NCBI GenBank assembly: GCA_965229355.1
Contig: OZ245869.1
Span: 1,054,001-1,118,000 of the forward strand
DNA: 64,000 nt
Direction: 5' to 3'
Source: GCA-2737725 sp965229355
Lineage (GTDB): Bacteria > Pseudomonadota > Alphaproteobacteria > Rhodospirillales > Rhodospirillaceae
Part shown: positions 15,820 through 24,989 of the stretch, in pieces
Position numbering within the stretch: the stretch's first letter is position 1
Layout: each line of letters opens with the position of its first letter
Made by a program: the position numbers and the translations under genes
Notes under the pieces: generated by a model
Databases searched by the model: none
What the model was told of the DNA's origin: nothing
What the model saw: the letters and a program-made list of their open reading frames with translations, nothing else

Positions 15820-16812
15820 TTGAATCCTATTTTGGTTGAAGTCACACGCGGTGACACGGTGGAGAGCATCCATCGCGGGGCTGCGTGTGTCGTCGATTTG
15901 AATGGGAATGTGGTTGAAGCGTGGGGTGATGTGGAAGCCATCACCTGCCCGCGCTCGGCCGTGAAGCCGATGCAAGCCTTACCGCTGATGGAAACGGGTG
16001 CGGCGGACGCGTTCAATTTATCATACGAAGAATTGGCGCTGGCGTGTGCATCACACAGTGGCGAGCACGCGCATGTGGAGCGTGTCTCTGCATGGCAGAC
16101 GCGCGTGGGCTTGACGGTGGATGACTTGGAATGCGGCGCGCATCCACCATCGCATGTGCCCAGCGCAGAAACGTTGATTCGTGAAGGATTACGCCCCTGC
16201 CCGCTGCACAACAACTGCTCGGGCAAACACACTGGGTTTTTGTGCCTGGCGACGCACATGGGTGCGGACACAAAAGCCTACGTTTCGCCGACGCATCCAG
16301 TGCAACGTGCCGCCTTAAACGCTGTGGCTGATATGGCAAACATCGACTTAAGCGCGATGCCCTTAGTGCGCGACGGCTGTAACGCACCCAATGTGTTTAT
16401 GCCGCTACGCAACCTGGCGCTGGCGTGGGCACGCTTTGGCGCACCTGACAAGTTGTCGCCTGAACGCCGCACTGCGAATGCGAAACTGTTGGGCGCGATG
16501 AAAGCGCATCCGCATTTATTTTCCGGCACGGACCGGGCTTGCAAAATTCTCACCGAGAACTTGAACGGCGCAGGCGTGGCCAAAGTGGGCGCGGAAGGGA
16601 TTTTTGCTGCCTGCATCCCTGAACAAGGTCTGGGCGTAGCTGTGAAAATTGATGATGGCGCCACTCGCGCGTCATCCATCGCCATCACAGCCGTCTTAAA
16701 GAAACTCGGCGCACTCAAAGAAACCGAAGCCGTGGAAAAACTGCTGACTGTGCCACACCACGCCTGGGCCGGTGCGCAAACGGGCGTGACTCGCGAGGCA
16801 ACATTTATTTAA
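15820..16812 (+). CDS. L-asparaginase, Rhizobium etli AnsA (class 3) type
   Basis: The 330-residue protein belongs to the asparaginase family unrelated to E. coli AnsA/B. It keeps the key residues described for R. etli inducible asparaginase: Ser46 and Lys49 in PRSAVKP, Ser80 in ASHSGEHAH, Cys133 and Lys136 in NNCSGKHTGF, and Cys187 in VRDGCNAPN. It hydrolyses asparagine to aspartate and ammonia in the cytosol. Translation starts at a TTG with GAGG 8 nt upstream, inside the end of ilvA, implying coupling. Its last 8 nt overlap the convergent amidohydrolase gene. Confidence 0.9.
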   Translation: MNPILVEVTRGDTVESIHRGAACVVDLNGNVVEAWGDVEAITCPRSAVKPMQALPLMETGAADAFNLSYEELALACASHSGEHAHVERVSAWQTRVGLTVDDLECGAHPPSHVPSAETLIREGLRPCPLHNNCSGKHTGFLCLATHMGADTKAYVSPTHPVQRAALNAVADMANIDLSAMPLVRDGCNAPNVFMPLRNLALAWARFGAPDKLSPERRTANAKLLGAMKAHPHLFSGTDRACKILTENLNGAGVAKVGAEGIFAACIPEQGLGVAVKIDDGATRASSIAITAVLKKLGALKETEAVEKLLTVPHHAWAGAQTGVTREATFI

Positions 16813-17356
16813 TCAGCTTACTTAGCTCTTTAAATTCCGGCGTGCCTGCAATGTGCAGCCATTCAAACAGCGCCATTTCGGTTGTGACAACATTCACGCC
16901 CGCATGACGATAACGGCTTAAAGCCACATCAACGCTCTCTTGCTTGCGTGAGGTTGTGGCATCGGACACCACGAACACATCCAAGCCCATCTCTTTGAAA
17001 CCCAGCGCCGTTTGTAAAACGCACACATGCGCTTCAATGCCCGCCAGCACAACTTGGCGCGCGCCAGCGTTCGCTAGGTTCTGCACGCGATTCACAATGG
17101 CCGCATCGGCCGCGCAACTGAAATGCATCTTCTCAAACACCGGCGCATCGCCCTTCAAGTTGCTCAAGCGCTCAATCGTGGCACCCAAGCCCTTTTTGTA
17201 CTGCTCAGACACTGTCGTGGGGATGCTGAGGCGTTGCGTGGCTTGCATCAGCACCGCGCAGCGTTCGATCATGCGCTCGCTATCAAACATCGCAGGCACA
17301 AGGCGGTCTTGCACATCCACCAATAAGAACTGACTGCGCGCGCGATCTAACAGCAT
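16805..17356 (-). CDS. Isochorismatase-family hydrolase (YcaC-like)
   Basis: The 183-residue protein has an intact isochorismatase-fold triad: Asp14 (LLVDVQDRL), Lys76 (VFEKMHFSC) and Cys112 (GIEAHVCVLQTALGF). The HVCV-QTA pattern is typical of YcaC-like cysteine hydrolases, many of unknown substrate. It starts immediately after the stop of the GST gene (TAA abutting ATG), so the two are cotranscribed. It differs from the Ser-substituted family member at 4259 and the carbamoylsarcosine-type member at 58958. Confidence 0.87.
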   Translation of the reverse strand: MLLDRARSQFLLVDVQDRLVPAMFDSERMIERCAVLMQATQRLSIPTTVSEQYKKGLGATIERLSNLKGDAPVFEKMHFSCAADAAIVNRVQNLANAGARQVVLAGIEAHVCVLQTALGFKEMGLDVFVVSDATTSRKQESVDVALSRYRHAGVNVVTTEMALFEWLHIAGTPEFKELSKLIK

Positions 17357-18043
17357 TTAAACGGTCTTCTGCTTGTTAAAGAGATTATCGAAGGCTTCTT
17401 TGTCAGGGTTACCCAACTTCATGACATCTTCAAGTAACGCACAGCCCTTAACAACAGCAGGGCGCGCACCCACCGCTTCGCGCCAGCGCTTTACGTGCGG
17501 ATACTCTTCAATATCGATCTCGTGAAATTTGTTGATCTTCACCCACGGATACGTCGCCATATCGGCAATGGAGTAATCACCGGCTAAATATTCTTTCTCG
17601 GCTAGGCGTTTATTCATAACCCGGTATAGACGCTTCGTTTCATTCTGATAGCGATCAATGCCGTACTGAATTTTTTCCGGCGCGTACTGCAAGAAGTGGC
17701 CACATTGGCCAAACATCGGCCCGACGTTGGCCACTTGAAACACCGTCCACTGAATCACCTCGTACTTGCCCGCGATATCTGTGGGCATGAACTTGCCGGT
17801 CTTTTCGGCGAGGTACATTAAAATCGCGCCGGACTCGAACACCGCATAAGGCTTTCCGCCCGGGCCATCGCGATCAACGATAGAGGGGATTTTGTTGTTC
17901 GGATTGATCTTCAGATATTCAGGCTCGAACTGCGCACCCTTTAACATGTTGATGGGGTGCGTTTTATACGCCAGCCCGCACTCTTCCAGCATGATGGGGA
18001 TTTTGTGGCCGTTCGGCGTGGGCCAGTAATACAGATCAATCAT
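17357..18043 (-). CDS. Glutathione S-transferase family protein, YfcG/YghU-like
   Basis: The N-terminal thioredoxin-fold domain starts MIDLYYWPTPNGHKI and contains NPNNKIPSIVD and the glutathione-binding FESGAILMYLAEK. The C-terminal domain is all-helical with the conserved YSIADMATYPW. TPNGHK in place of a Ser or Cys motif, and the insertion of DRDGPGGKPYAVFESG, match nu-class disulfide-bond oxidoreductases YfcG and YghU. The ATG at 18043 is preferred to a GTG at 18052, which has no room for a ribosome-binding site. Its gene abuts the YcaC-like hydrolase. Confidence 0.9.
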   Translation of the reverse strand: MIDLYYWPTPNGHKIPIMLEECGLAYKTHPINMLKGAQFEPEYLKINPNNKIPSIVDRDGPGGKPYAVFESGAILMYLAEKTGKFMPTDIAGKYEVIQWTVFQVANVGPMFGQCGHFLQYAPEKIQYGIDRYQNETKRLYRVMNKRLAEKEYLAGDYSIADMATYPWVKINKFHEIDIEEYPHVKRWREAVGARPAVVKGCALLEDVMKLGNPDKEAFDNLFNKQKTV

Positions 18044-18229
18044 CGTGGGCACTCTAATTTATGAGAAAGAACAAGGCGTAAGCTTAAAGGCAATTGTGGC
18101 GAACTGAAAAGCATCATCCGCAAAGCTGCCTTGGACGGATTGCATAACTTAACTACACTACGCTGCATGCCAAACCGAACTCCCCTTGCCGGTGCTATCC
18201 CAACGCGCATTCGTGGCGTGGGGCCAACC

Positions 18230-18451
18230 ATGAACCGCACCCGCGTGATTAAGTGGATGACGGCAGGCGTGCTCTTTACGCTGATCTATCTGATGATCAT
18301 GGTGTTCGACGGCTTGCCGCCATGGCCAGTGCTGTTTTGGTTTGCCCTCAGCCACGCGTTCTTCTGCGCCGTGATTTGGAAAGTGCGCACCTTCAAAGGC
18401 CCCTACACTGAGCCCACACCAGAGCGCACGACCGAGGACTGGAAGAATTAA
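18230..18451 (+). CDS. Small two-helix membrane protein
   Basis: From the ATG at 18230 (GGGG 9 nt upstream) the product is 73 residues. It has two predicted transmembrane helices (MTAGVLFTLIYLMIMVF and WPVLFWFALSHAFFCAVIW) and a polar C-terminus ending EDWKN. An in-frame ATG at 18167 would add a hydrophilic N-terminal tail and cannot be excluded. Family unknown. It is convergent with the CpcT-like gene, overlapping by 4 nt. Confidence 0.6.
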   Translation: MNRTRVIKWMTAGVLFTLIYLMIMVFDGLPPWPVLFWFALSHAFFCAVIWKVRTFKGPYTEPTPERTTEDWKN

Positions 18452-19086
18452 CGGCGCTCGAATTCAAACGCACCCACGCGCGGTGTTTTAAAAATTACAG
18501 CCCCCGCTCCATCCGCCACGCCAGATTCCTGATACTCCATTTTATCGCGGCCAATGATGGTTCGTGAATTGATCGCCATAGCGATGCCGTTCTGCTGCGC
18601 GACAATGCGGCACTGGTCTTTTGGAATCTCGCCTACAAAGGCATCGCCTTCGCGGCGATAGGGCACATCGCAACTTTCTGGGTACGCCAGCACATCATCC
18701 AGCGTCATGCTTTGCACTTTTTCAGGGTGCAGATGCGCATCCACCCAGGCTTCGGGTTTCGACAGCGTATAAAATTTCATCACGATCGCGTTACGCGAAG
18801 GGTCGGGCTTGAACACCCAAATGCGCTGGCGCTGCAACTTTCCATCCGCAGTACCCATGGCCCACTGCAAGTAAATCACATCTTCATCAAAAGCCGGAAT
18901 GCTGACTTGCTTGAAGACCGGGAAGAGCAAATCCGGTTTGGGATCCGATGTGCTATCGCGGTTCTGGCGTTCATTACTGAACTGCCCCTGCACCCATTGA
19001 ATCAAAAGAGCATGATCGGCCTTGAGATGATCTTGGGCATGCGCACCCGTTGCGATCAAGATCAGCCCGAGAATCAATGCTTTCAT
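18448..19086 (-). CDS. Exported CpcT/CpeT-like protein
   Basis: A Sec signal peptide (MKALILGLILIATGAHA) leads into a domain with the pattern of CpcT/CpeT proteins: LLIQWVQGQFSNERQ, then LFPVFKQVSIPAF, VIYLQWAM, RQRIWVF, a conserved CDVPYRREGDAFVGE, and DQCRIV near 160. CpcT/CpeT are bilin lyases in cyanobacteria, but homologues of unknown function are found in heterotrophs, and nothing here suggests phycobiliproteins. The signal peptide implies a periplasmic lipocalin-like ligand binder. The assignment rests on motif pattern recognition. Confidence 0.62.
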   Translation of the reverse strand: MKALILGLILIATGAHAQDHLKADHALLIQWVQGQFSNERQNRDSTSDPKPDLLFPVFKQVSIPAFDEDVIYLQWAMGTADGKLQRQRIWVFKPDPSRNAIVMKFYTLSKPEAWVDAHLHPEKVQSMTLDDVLAYPESCDVPYRREGDAFVGEIPKDQCRIVAQQNGIAMAINSRTIIGRDKMEYQESGVADGAGAVIFKTPRVGAFEFERR

Positions 19087-19249
19087 GTCGTCCCCTCCCG
19101 TTGAGGTTTAAATCTCTCAGCCTGCACACCCAGAGGCCAGCATTTACGACAATACTGCCCACGGATAAGCATTGTGGTATGGATCTTCCACGTTTTATCC
19201 GCCGCCCTTATCTCAAGGGTGGCTTTCATTCCTGGGGAGGAGTGAACCT

Positions 19250-21271
19250 GTGAACCGTTTGATGTGGCTAGCTGTTGCCGTTTTAGGTGCGTTTGCGTTG
19301 GGGCTGTTGGCCGTCACACGCAATGAAACCGTGAATGCGGCCTGGATCGTGATTGCGGCAACGTGCTGCTACCTGATCGGCTATCGGTTCTATAGCCAGT
19401 TCATTGCGGGCAAGGTGCTGGCGTTAGATGATACGCGCACCACGCCTGCGGTGCGATTGAACGATGGCCTGGATTATGTCCCCACCAATAAAGTGGTGCT
19501 GTTCGGCCACCACTTTGCCGCCATCGCCGGTGCAGGCCCGCTGATTGGCCCGGTGCTCGCAGCACAAATGGGTTACTTGCCCGGCACGTTGTGGATTTTG
19601 ATCGGCGCAGTGTTTGCAGGCTGCGTGCAGGATTTCATTGTCCTGGTGTTCTCAACCCGCCGCGATGGTGCGTCGCTTGGCAAAATGATCCGCACTGAGC
19701 TGGGCCAAACCGCAGGCATCGTCGCACTTTTCGGTGTCATGGCGATCATGATCATCCTGCTGGCCGTCTTGGGCTTGGTGGTGGTGAAAGCGCTGGCGCA
19801 AAGCCCCTGGGGCACATTCACGGTGGCTATGACCATCCCAATTGCGGTGATCATGGGCGTTTACATGCGCTTCATTCGCCCGGGCCATATTGGCGAAGCG
19901 AGTGTTGGCGGCTTTGTATTGCTGATGGCCGCGTTAGCGGGTGGCGCTTGGGTCGCAGGCCACCCCACTTTTGCAGCCTGGTTCACACTGACAGGCACGC
20001 AACTCGCTTGGGCGCTTATTATATATGGCTTCATTGCAGCCGTATTGCCGGTGTGGCTGATCTTGGCGCCGCGCGATTATCTCAGCACATTCTTAAAGAT
20101 TGGCACCATCGGCCTGTTGGCCATCGGCATCGTCGGGACGTTGCCCGATTTAAGCATGCCTGCCGTTACCAAGTTTGTAGATGGCACCGGCCCGGTATTC
20201 TCCGGTGATCTGTTCCCGTTCCTGTTTATCACCATCGCATGCGGCGCGGTGTCGGGCTTCCACTCGCTGATCTCGTCAGGCACCACGCCTAAGATGTTAG
20301 AGCGCGAAAGCCATGCGCGCTCTATTGGTTACGGCGGGATGATTATTGAATCGTTCGTGGCCGTCATGGCCATGGTAGCGGCTTGCGTTCTGGACCCAGG
20401 CTTGTACTTCGCGGTCAACAGCCCGGCAGCATTGATTGGTACCACGCCTGCGGAAGCTGCAGCGGTGATTTCAGGTTGGGGCTTTGCGCTGACGCCTGAA
20501 ACGCTGGAGCAAACGGCCAAAGCGATTGGCGAAAGCACTGTGCTGTCACGCACCGGCGGCGCGCCGACATTGGCGATTGGCATGGCGCAAATTTTGTCAG
20601 ACTTCATTGGCGGCGAAGGCCTGATGGCGTTTTGGTACCACTTCGCCATTCTGTTTGAAGCGTTGTTTATTCTGACCACATTAGATGCAGGCACACGCGT
20701 TGCGCGCTTTATGATTCAAGACTTGCTGGGGCTGATTGCACCAAAGATCGGTGAAACCAAATCGCTGGCGGGCAACGTGATTGGCACGTTCCTATGCGTC
20801 GCGGGTTGGGGTTACTTCTTATATCAGGGCGTCGTGGACCCCTTAGGCGGCATTAACACGCTGTGGCCATTGTTCGGCATTGCCAACCAAATGCTCGCGG
20901 CCATGGCTCTCACACTCGCCACCGTGATGTTGGCCAAGCATGGCCGCACGGTCTATGCGTGGGTCGCTGGCGCACCTTTGGCGTGGCTGTTGATCTGCAC
21001 CATCACCGCAGGCTGGCAGAAGTTGTTCCATCCCGATCCAAAAGTTGGCTTCATCGCGCACGCCAACCTCTTTGGTGATGCACTGGCGAACGAGAAAATC
21101 ATCGGTCCGGCCAAGTCGCTCGACCAAATGCGCCAGCTTGTGTTCAACGATTGGGTTGACGCCACCATGTGCGGCATTTTCCTGTTTGTTGTCGTCACCG
21201 TCGCGCTGTTTGGATTACGTGAGTTATTGAAATTGCGCGGCACACCGAATGCCCAAGCGGTGGCGTCATGA
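19250..21271 (+). CDS. cstA: Carbon starvation protein CstA
   Basis: This large inner-membrane carrier has more than 15 transmembrane segments. Conserved CstA blocks include DGLDYVPTNKVVLFGHHFAAIAGAGPLIGPVLAA (about 65-98), GCVQDFIVL, and FHSLISSGTTPKML. Family members import pyruvate or peptides during carbon limitation. The GTG at 19250, preceded 7 nt upstream by GGGGAGGAG (19234-19242), is chosen over an upstream in-frame ATG that adds hydrophilic residues. The product is then 673 residues. Its stop overlaps the start of ybdD (ATGA), the usual cstA-ybdD arrangement. Confidence 0.96.
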   Translation: MNRLMWLAVAVLGAFALGLLAVTRNETVNAAWIVIAATCCYLIGYRFYSQFIAGKVLALDDTRTTPAVRLNDGLDYVPTNKVVLFGHHFAAIAGAGPLIGPVLAAQMGYLPGTLWILIGAVFAGCVQDFIVLVFSTRRDGASLGKMIRTELGQTAGIVALFGVMAIMIILLAVLGLVVVKALAQSPWGTFTVAMTIPIAVIMGVYMRFIRPGHIGEASVGGFVLLMAALAGGAWVAGHPTFAAWFTLTGTQLAWALIIYGFIAAVLPVWLILAPRDYLSTFLKIGTIGLLAIGIVGTLPDLSMPAVTKFVDGTGPVFSGDLFPFLFITIACGAVSGFHSLISSGTTPKMLERESHARSIGYGGMIIESFVAVMAMVAACVLDPGLYFAVNSPAALIGTTPAEAAAVISGWGFALTPETLEQTAKAIGESTVLSRTGGAPTLAIGMAQILSDFIGGEGLMAFWYHFAILFEALFILTTLDAGTRVARFMIQDLLGLIAPKIGETKSLAGNVIGTFLCVAGWGYFLYQGVVDPLGGINTLWPLFGIANQMLAAMALTLATVMLAKHGRTVYAWVAGAPLAWLLICTITAGWQKLFHPDPKVGFIAHANLFGDALANEKIIGPAKSLDQMRQLVFNDWVDATMCGIFLFVVVTVALFGLRELLKLRGTPNAQAVAS

Positions 21272-21471
21272 ACCTGCTCAACACATGGTTCAAACCGCTT
21301 TCCACGCAAATTGCCGCGACCGCGCGTTTAATGGTGGGGGTGCCCGACTATGACGCTTATGTGACTCATATGCGCGCAAGCCACCCTGATGACGCACCGA
21401 TGGATTACACTACATTCTTTCGTGCGCGCCAGGACGCGCGCTATGGTGGCTCGCAATCACGCTGCTGCTAA
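21268..21471 (+). CDS. ybdD: YbdD/YjiX family protein (CstA partner)
   Basis: The 67-residue protein matches the YbdD/YjiX family: ARLMVGVPDYDAYVTHMRASHPD followed by MDYTTFFRARQDARYGG and a Cys-Cys end. Members are needed for pyruvate uptake by the CstA-type transporter. It overlaps cstA by 4 nt, implying translational coupling. Confidence 0.94.
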   Translation: MNLLNTWFKPLSTQIAATARLMVGVPDYDAYVTHMRASHPDDAPMDYTTFFRARQDARYGGSQSRCC

Positions 21472-21490
21472 TTAAGACTGTTAGAGAATT

Positions 21491-22069
21491 ATGTTCCGCC
21501 GCATTTATGACTTCATGATCCGCTTGGCCGAGCACCCGCGCTCGCTGCATGCCTTGGCCGTTGTGTCCTTTGCTGAAAGCTCGTTCTTCCCCATCCCGCC
21601 CGACGTGATGGTAATCCCCATGGTGCTGGCGCGGCCCGCCATGGCGTATGTGATTGCGGCTGTTTGCACAGTCTTCTCGGTGATTGGCGGTATGGCCGGT
21701 TATGCGATTGGCTTTTTCTTGTACGACACAATGGGCCAATGGTTGATCAACCTGTACGGCCTGCAAGAGGCAGCCGCGCAGTATCAGCATTGGTACGCCG
21801 AGTGGGGCTTGGCCCTCATCCTGATCAAAGGCTTAACACCCATCCCCTACAAACTTGTGACCATCGCCAGTGGTGCCGCGCACTTTGATTTCCTGACCTT
21901 TGTGCTGGCCTCGATCGTCACGCGTGGCGCGCGCTTCTTTATTATCGCGGCCCTGCTGAAGCGTTACGGCGAACCGGTGCGAACATTCATTGAAAAGCGC
22001 TTGGATTTGCTCAGCTGGATTGCCTTGGGCCTGATTATCAGCGGCTTTGCGGTGATCAAACTGATATAA
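21491..22069 (+). CDS. VTT/DedA-type membrane protein (YqaA-like)
   Basis: The 192-residue protein has about five membrane segments and VTT-domain signatures. It has an acidic-proline re-entrant segment ESSFFPIPPDVMVIPMVLARP (about 30-50) and a second one GLTPIPYKLVTIASG, then a conserved Arg in TRGARFFIIAALLKRYG. DedA/YqaA proteins are implicated in phospholipid flipping and proton-motive-force homeostasis. It lies 19 nt after ybdD and may be cotranscribed with cstA. Confidence 0.87.
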   Translation: MFRRIYDFMIRLAEHPRSLHALAVVSFAESSFFPIPPDVMVIPMVLARPAMAYVIAAVCTVFSVIGGMAGYAIGFFLYDTMGQWLINLYGLQEAAAQYQHWYAEWGLALILIKGLTPIPYKLVTIASGAAHFDFLTFVLASIVTRGARFFIIAALLKRYGEPVRTFIEKRLDLLSWIALGLIISGFAVIKLI

Positions 22070-22076
22070 AGCGGGC

Positions 22077-22301
22077 ATGGCGAAACCTAAAAAGCCTGAC
22101 ACTACCAAAGCAAATGCCAAAAAGCCTGAGCCTGCGCAAATTGAACCACCGCTGCGCAGCTTAGACGATATTGATGCCAGCCGTGGACCCAAGCGGGTGA
22201 AAGCGCTGCGCGATAAATTTGAGAAAGCCCTGGAAGATCCTGACACCCGCGAAGCCATGGCGCGGTATTTGCAGCAATTACTGCGTGATGGGAAAAGCTA
22301 A
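22077..22301 (+). CDS. Small charged protein of unknown function
   Basis: This 74-residue protein has a Lys/Pro/Ala-rich N-terminal third and a helical, amphipathic C-terminal part (GPKRVKALRDKFEKALEDP, then REAMARYLQQLL). It begins 7 nt after the VTT gene and overlaps the convergent reductase gene by 4 nt. The compact spacing and codon use like the neighbours support a real gene. No family recognised. Confidence 0.65.
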   Translation: MAKPKKPDTTKANAKKPEPAQIEPPLRSLDDIDASRGPKRVKALRDKFEKALEDPDTREAMARYLQQLLRDGKS

Positions 22302-23317
22302 CCGCGTTCAGGCCCAACCGCGACAATCGCTTTACCAACATTCTCGCCGCGCATGAGTTTTAGGAAATGCGCGGGCGTATTTTCAATGCCTTCAACACGG
22401 TCTTCTTTAAAGCGCAGTTTGCCTTCGCGCATCATCTGGGCGGCCACGCGTTGATAGCGGGCCAAATCATTTTCGTAGTCGTACACCACCATGCCGCGCA
22501 CGACAGCGCGTTTGCCGATGATGGGGCCAGCACTCAAACCTTCAAAATCGCCTGAGTGATAATCGCCAGGGCGGCCACACAACACGACGCGTGCATACAA
22601 ATTGAAGTACTTCACCAGTTCATTCAGCAAACTGGCACCAACGTTGTCGTGATAGACATCAATGCCGCCGGGGCACGCTGCTGCTAGTGCATCTTGCCAG
22701 CCGTCTTTTTTGTAATCGACGCAGGCATCAAACCCATACATGCGCGCAACCAGATCACACTTCTCTTTCCCGCCGGCAATACCGACAACACGTGCGCCCG
22801 CTTGCTTGGCGAGTTGACCCACCGTGCCACCCACAGGGCCAGCGGCGGCTGAAACAACATATGTATCGCCAACATTGGGCGGAGCCACATGCGACACGCT
22901 GCCCCAAGCCGTTAAACCCGGCATGCCCAACACACCAACAGCAGTTGAGAGCGGGCCCAACGCCGGATCAATGCGCTGAACAACTTTTTTGGGCGTCAGC
23001 GCTGCAAAGTTTTGCCAGCCGGTTTCGGCTACAAGGTAATCACCTTGCTTGTAGTCGGCATGACGGCTGCGCACCACACGGCACACCGCGCGACCATAGA
23101 TCACTTCGCTGGGCGCGAGTTTCGCGTGGCCGGGATGATCCCCACGCATCGCTTTGCGGATATAGGGATCAAGCGAGAGGTAAATGGTGCGCACCAGAAA
23201 TTCGCCATCGGCAATGTCTGGCAACGGCACCACATGCACTTCAAAATCGTCAAGGTCAGGCATACCGTCGCGCTGACGGCTTAAACGGATTTGCGTATTT
23301 CGTGTGGGCGCATTCAT
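22298..23317 (-). CDS. NADP-dependent oxidoreductase, CurA/LTB4-dehydrogenase type (copy 1)
   Basis: This 339-residue zinc-free medium-chain reductase has YLSLDPYIRKAMRG near the N-terminus and the nucleotide-binding AAAGPVGGTVGQLAKQAG, followed by VGIAGGKEKC and DACVDYKKDGW. These are typical of CurA, leukotriene B4 12-hydroxydehydrogenase and related enzymes that reduce alpha,beta-unsaturated ketones with NADPH. It is one of two adjacent paralogues on the same strand, 31 nt downstream of copy 2. Confidence 0.92.
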   Translation of the reverse strand: MNAPTRNTQIRLSRQRDGMPDLDDFEVHVVPLPDIADGEFLVRTIYLSLDPYIRKAMRGDHPGHAKLAPSEVIYGRAVCRVVRSRHADYKQGDYLVAETGWQNFAALTPKKVVQRIDPALGPLSTAVGVLGMPGLTAWGSVSHVAPPNVGDTYVVSAAAGPVGGTVGQLAKQAGARVVGIAGGKEKCDLVARMYGFDACVDYKKDGWQDALAAACPGGIDVYHDNVGASLLNELVKYFNLYARVVLCGRPGDYHSGDFEGLSAGPIIGKRAVVRGMVVYDYENDLARYQRVAAQMMREGKLRFKEDRVEGIENTPAHFLKLMRGENVGKAIVAVGPERG

Positions 23318-23348
23318 ACCAGCAGCTTAACGCGACGGCGGTATGTGG

Positions 23349-24374
23349 CTAAGCTTTTTCAGGGCCGATAACCACCAGCGCCTTGCCAGTATTTTGGCCG
23401 TTCATCAGCTTCACAAAATGCTCAGGCGCTTTTTCGATGCTGCTGGCACGGTCTTCATGGAACTTCAGGCGCTTTGCATTCACCAACGGCACAACAGCTT
23501 TCATGAATTCGTTCATGCGGGCGTAGTAATCATACACCACAAGGCCCATCAGTTGCGCGCGCTTGCCGACGAATGGCCCCATGTTGTGGCCATTGAAAGC
23601 TCCCTCAGAGCCGCGATTGTATTGCGACATCAAACCGCACAGCACGATTTTACCGTAGAGGTTCAGCTGCTGTGTGACCGCATCTAGCACTGGGCCACCA
23701 ACGTTATCGAAATACGTATCAATGCCGTTTGGGCACGCGGCTTTTAATTCATCGGTCCAGTTTTTGTTTTTGTAGTTCACACACGCATCAAAGCCGTACT
23801 CTTCCACGACGATGCGGCATTTTTCATCCGAGCCCGCGATCCCGACTGCACGCGCGCCTTTGGCTTTGGCAAGCTGGCCAGCCGTACCGCCGACGGGGCC
23901 TGCAGCAGCGGTCACCACAAACGTTGAGCCCAAACCCGGATTGGCCAACTTCTCAACACCCGCCCACGCTGTTAAGCCCGGCATACCAAGTGCACCAATA
24001 TGCGCTGACAGCGGCACGCCTAAACCCGGCTCGACTTTGCGCACTTCATCACCATGCCCGCCATCGGACACGTAGAACTGCTGCCAGCCGGATTCCAGAA
24101 CAACAATGTCACCAGCTTTGTACTCGGGGTTTTTAGATTCCATCACTTCGGCAACACAGCGCCCGTAAATGACATCACCCTGATTCAAACGCTGGTGCCC
24201 CATGTGGCGGCCCGCAATAGCGCCGCGCATGTAAGGGTCGAGCGACAGGTAAATATTGCGCACCAAAAACTGCCCATCGCCCACTTTTGGCATCGGCGTT
24301 TTCATCACCTGAAAGTCATTGGCTTTCGGGTTGCCTTCAGGCTGACGGGCGAGTTGGACTTGGATGTTGGTCAA
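23349..24374 (-). CDS. NADP-dependent oxidoreductase, CurA/LTB4-dehydrogenase type (copy 2)
   Basis: The 341-residue protein has the same architecture as its downstream neighbour: YLSLDPYMRGAIAG, AAAGPVGGTAGQLAKAKG, VGIAGSDEKC, DACVNYKNKNW, FDNVGGPVLDAV. It lacks catalytic zinc ligands. Likely an NADPH-dependent 2-alkenal or 2-alkenone reductase. By eye the pair is roughly half identical, so duplication is not recent and the substrates may differ. It sits 12 nt downstream of the exported Sel1-like gene. Confidence 0.92.
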   Translation of the reverse strand: MTNIQVQLARQPEGNPKANDFQVMKTPMPKVGDGQFLVRNIYLSLDPYMRGAIAGRHMGHQRLNQGDVIYGRCVAEVMESKNPEYKAGDIVVLESGWQQFYVSDGGHGDEVRKVEPGLGVPLSAHIGALGMPGLTAWAGVEKLANPGLGSTFVVTAAAGPVGGTAGQLAKAKGARAVGIAGSDEKCRIVVEEYGFDACVNYKNKNWTDELKAACPNGIDTYFDNVGGPVLDAVTQQLNLYGKIVLCGLMSQYNRGSEGAFNGHNMGPFVGKRAQLMGLVVYDYYARMNEFMKAVVPLVNAKRLKFHEDRASSIEKAPEHFVKLMNGQNTGKALVVIGPEKA

Positions 24375-24386
24375 GATTTTAAACTC

Positions 24387-24980
24387 TTATTGCGGGTTAT
24401 AGGTTTTAAGCGCTTCCGTAAGGTCTTCGATATAAAGACGTTCATAATAGTTGGGCGCTTCTTTGCCTACAGTATCTAGCATCTTAAGCATTTCTTCTTT
24501 CGAAAGTTGCACTTTACAGCCCGCGAATTTGCCTTTGACAGCATGGCGAATATAGCTGATGCGCGCAGCCTGACGGCCAGCTTGCGCCGACTTCAGCCAA
24601 TACTGTTCTACCAAGCAAATATCAGTGGGCGCGAAGGGGCGTTTGTTATTGATGAACGCCCCGAATACGAACTGCGCCTGGCGATAACCTTTGTCTGCGG
24701 CCAGCTGCACCTCTTGCACCGCTTTTTCATTCTGCTTGTTGTAGAAATACAAACGGCCCAGCAGATAATGCAGGCGCGCGTTCTTTGGATCGGTTTTCAA
24801 ATCGGCTTCGCAAGCCGCAATGGCTTTATCAAACTGCAGGTCTTTGGTTTCGACAGGTGTACCGACCCGGTCCGGATCTTCCGGATGCGACGCGTAGCGG
24901 TCGCAATTCGTAATGGTATCAGCGGCAATAACAGGCGTAGCGCAAAGCAAGGCAACTGCCGTTACAAAAATTTTCTTCAT
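24387..24980 (-). CDS. Exported Sel1-like/TPR protein (copy with signal peptide)
   Basis: A Sec signal peptide (MKKIFVTAVALLCATPVIAA) is followed by the motif TNCDRYASHPEDPDRVGTPV and two Sel1/TPR-like helical repeats (KNARLHYLLGRLYFYNKQNEKA; GYRQAQFVFGAFINNK), then a C-terminal helical tail. It is probably a periplasmic scaffold or inhibitor. The paralogue at 24990 shares the CD-x-A-P-DPDR motif and the repeats but has no signal peptide. The start follows TAGGAA. Function unknown. Confidence 0.78.
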   Translation of the reverse strand: MKKIFVTAVALLCATPVIAADTITNCDRYASHPEDPDRVGTPVETKDLQFDKAIAACEADLKTDPKNARLHYLLGRLYFYNKQNEKAVQEVQLAADKGYRQAQFVFGAFINNKRPFAPTDICLVEQYWLKSAQAGRQAARISYIRHAVKGKFAGCKVQLSKEEMLKMLDTVGKEAPNYYERLYIEDLTEALKTYNPQ

Positions 24981-24989
24981 CGCAAATTC

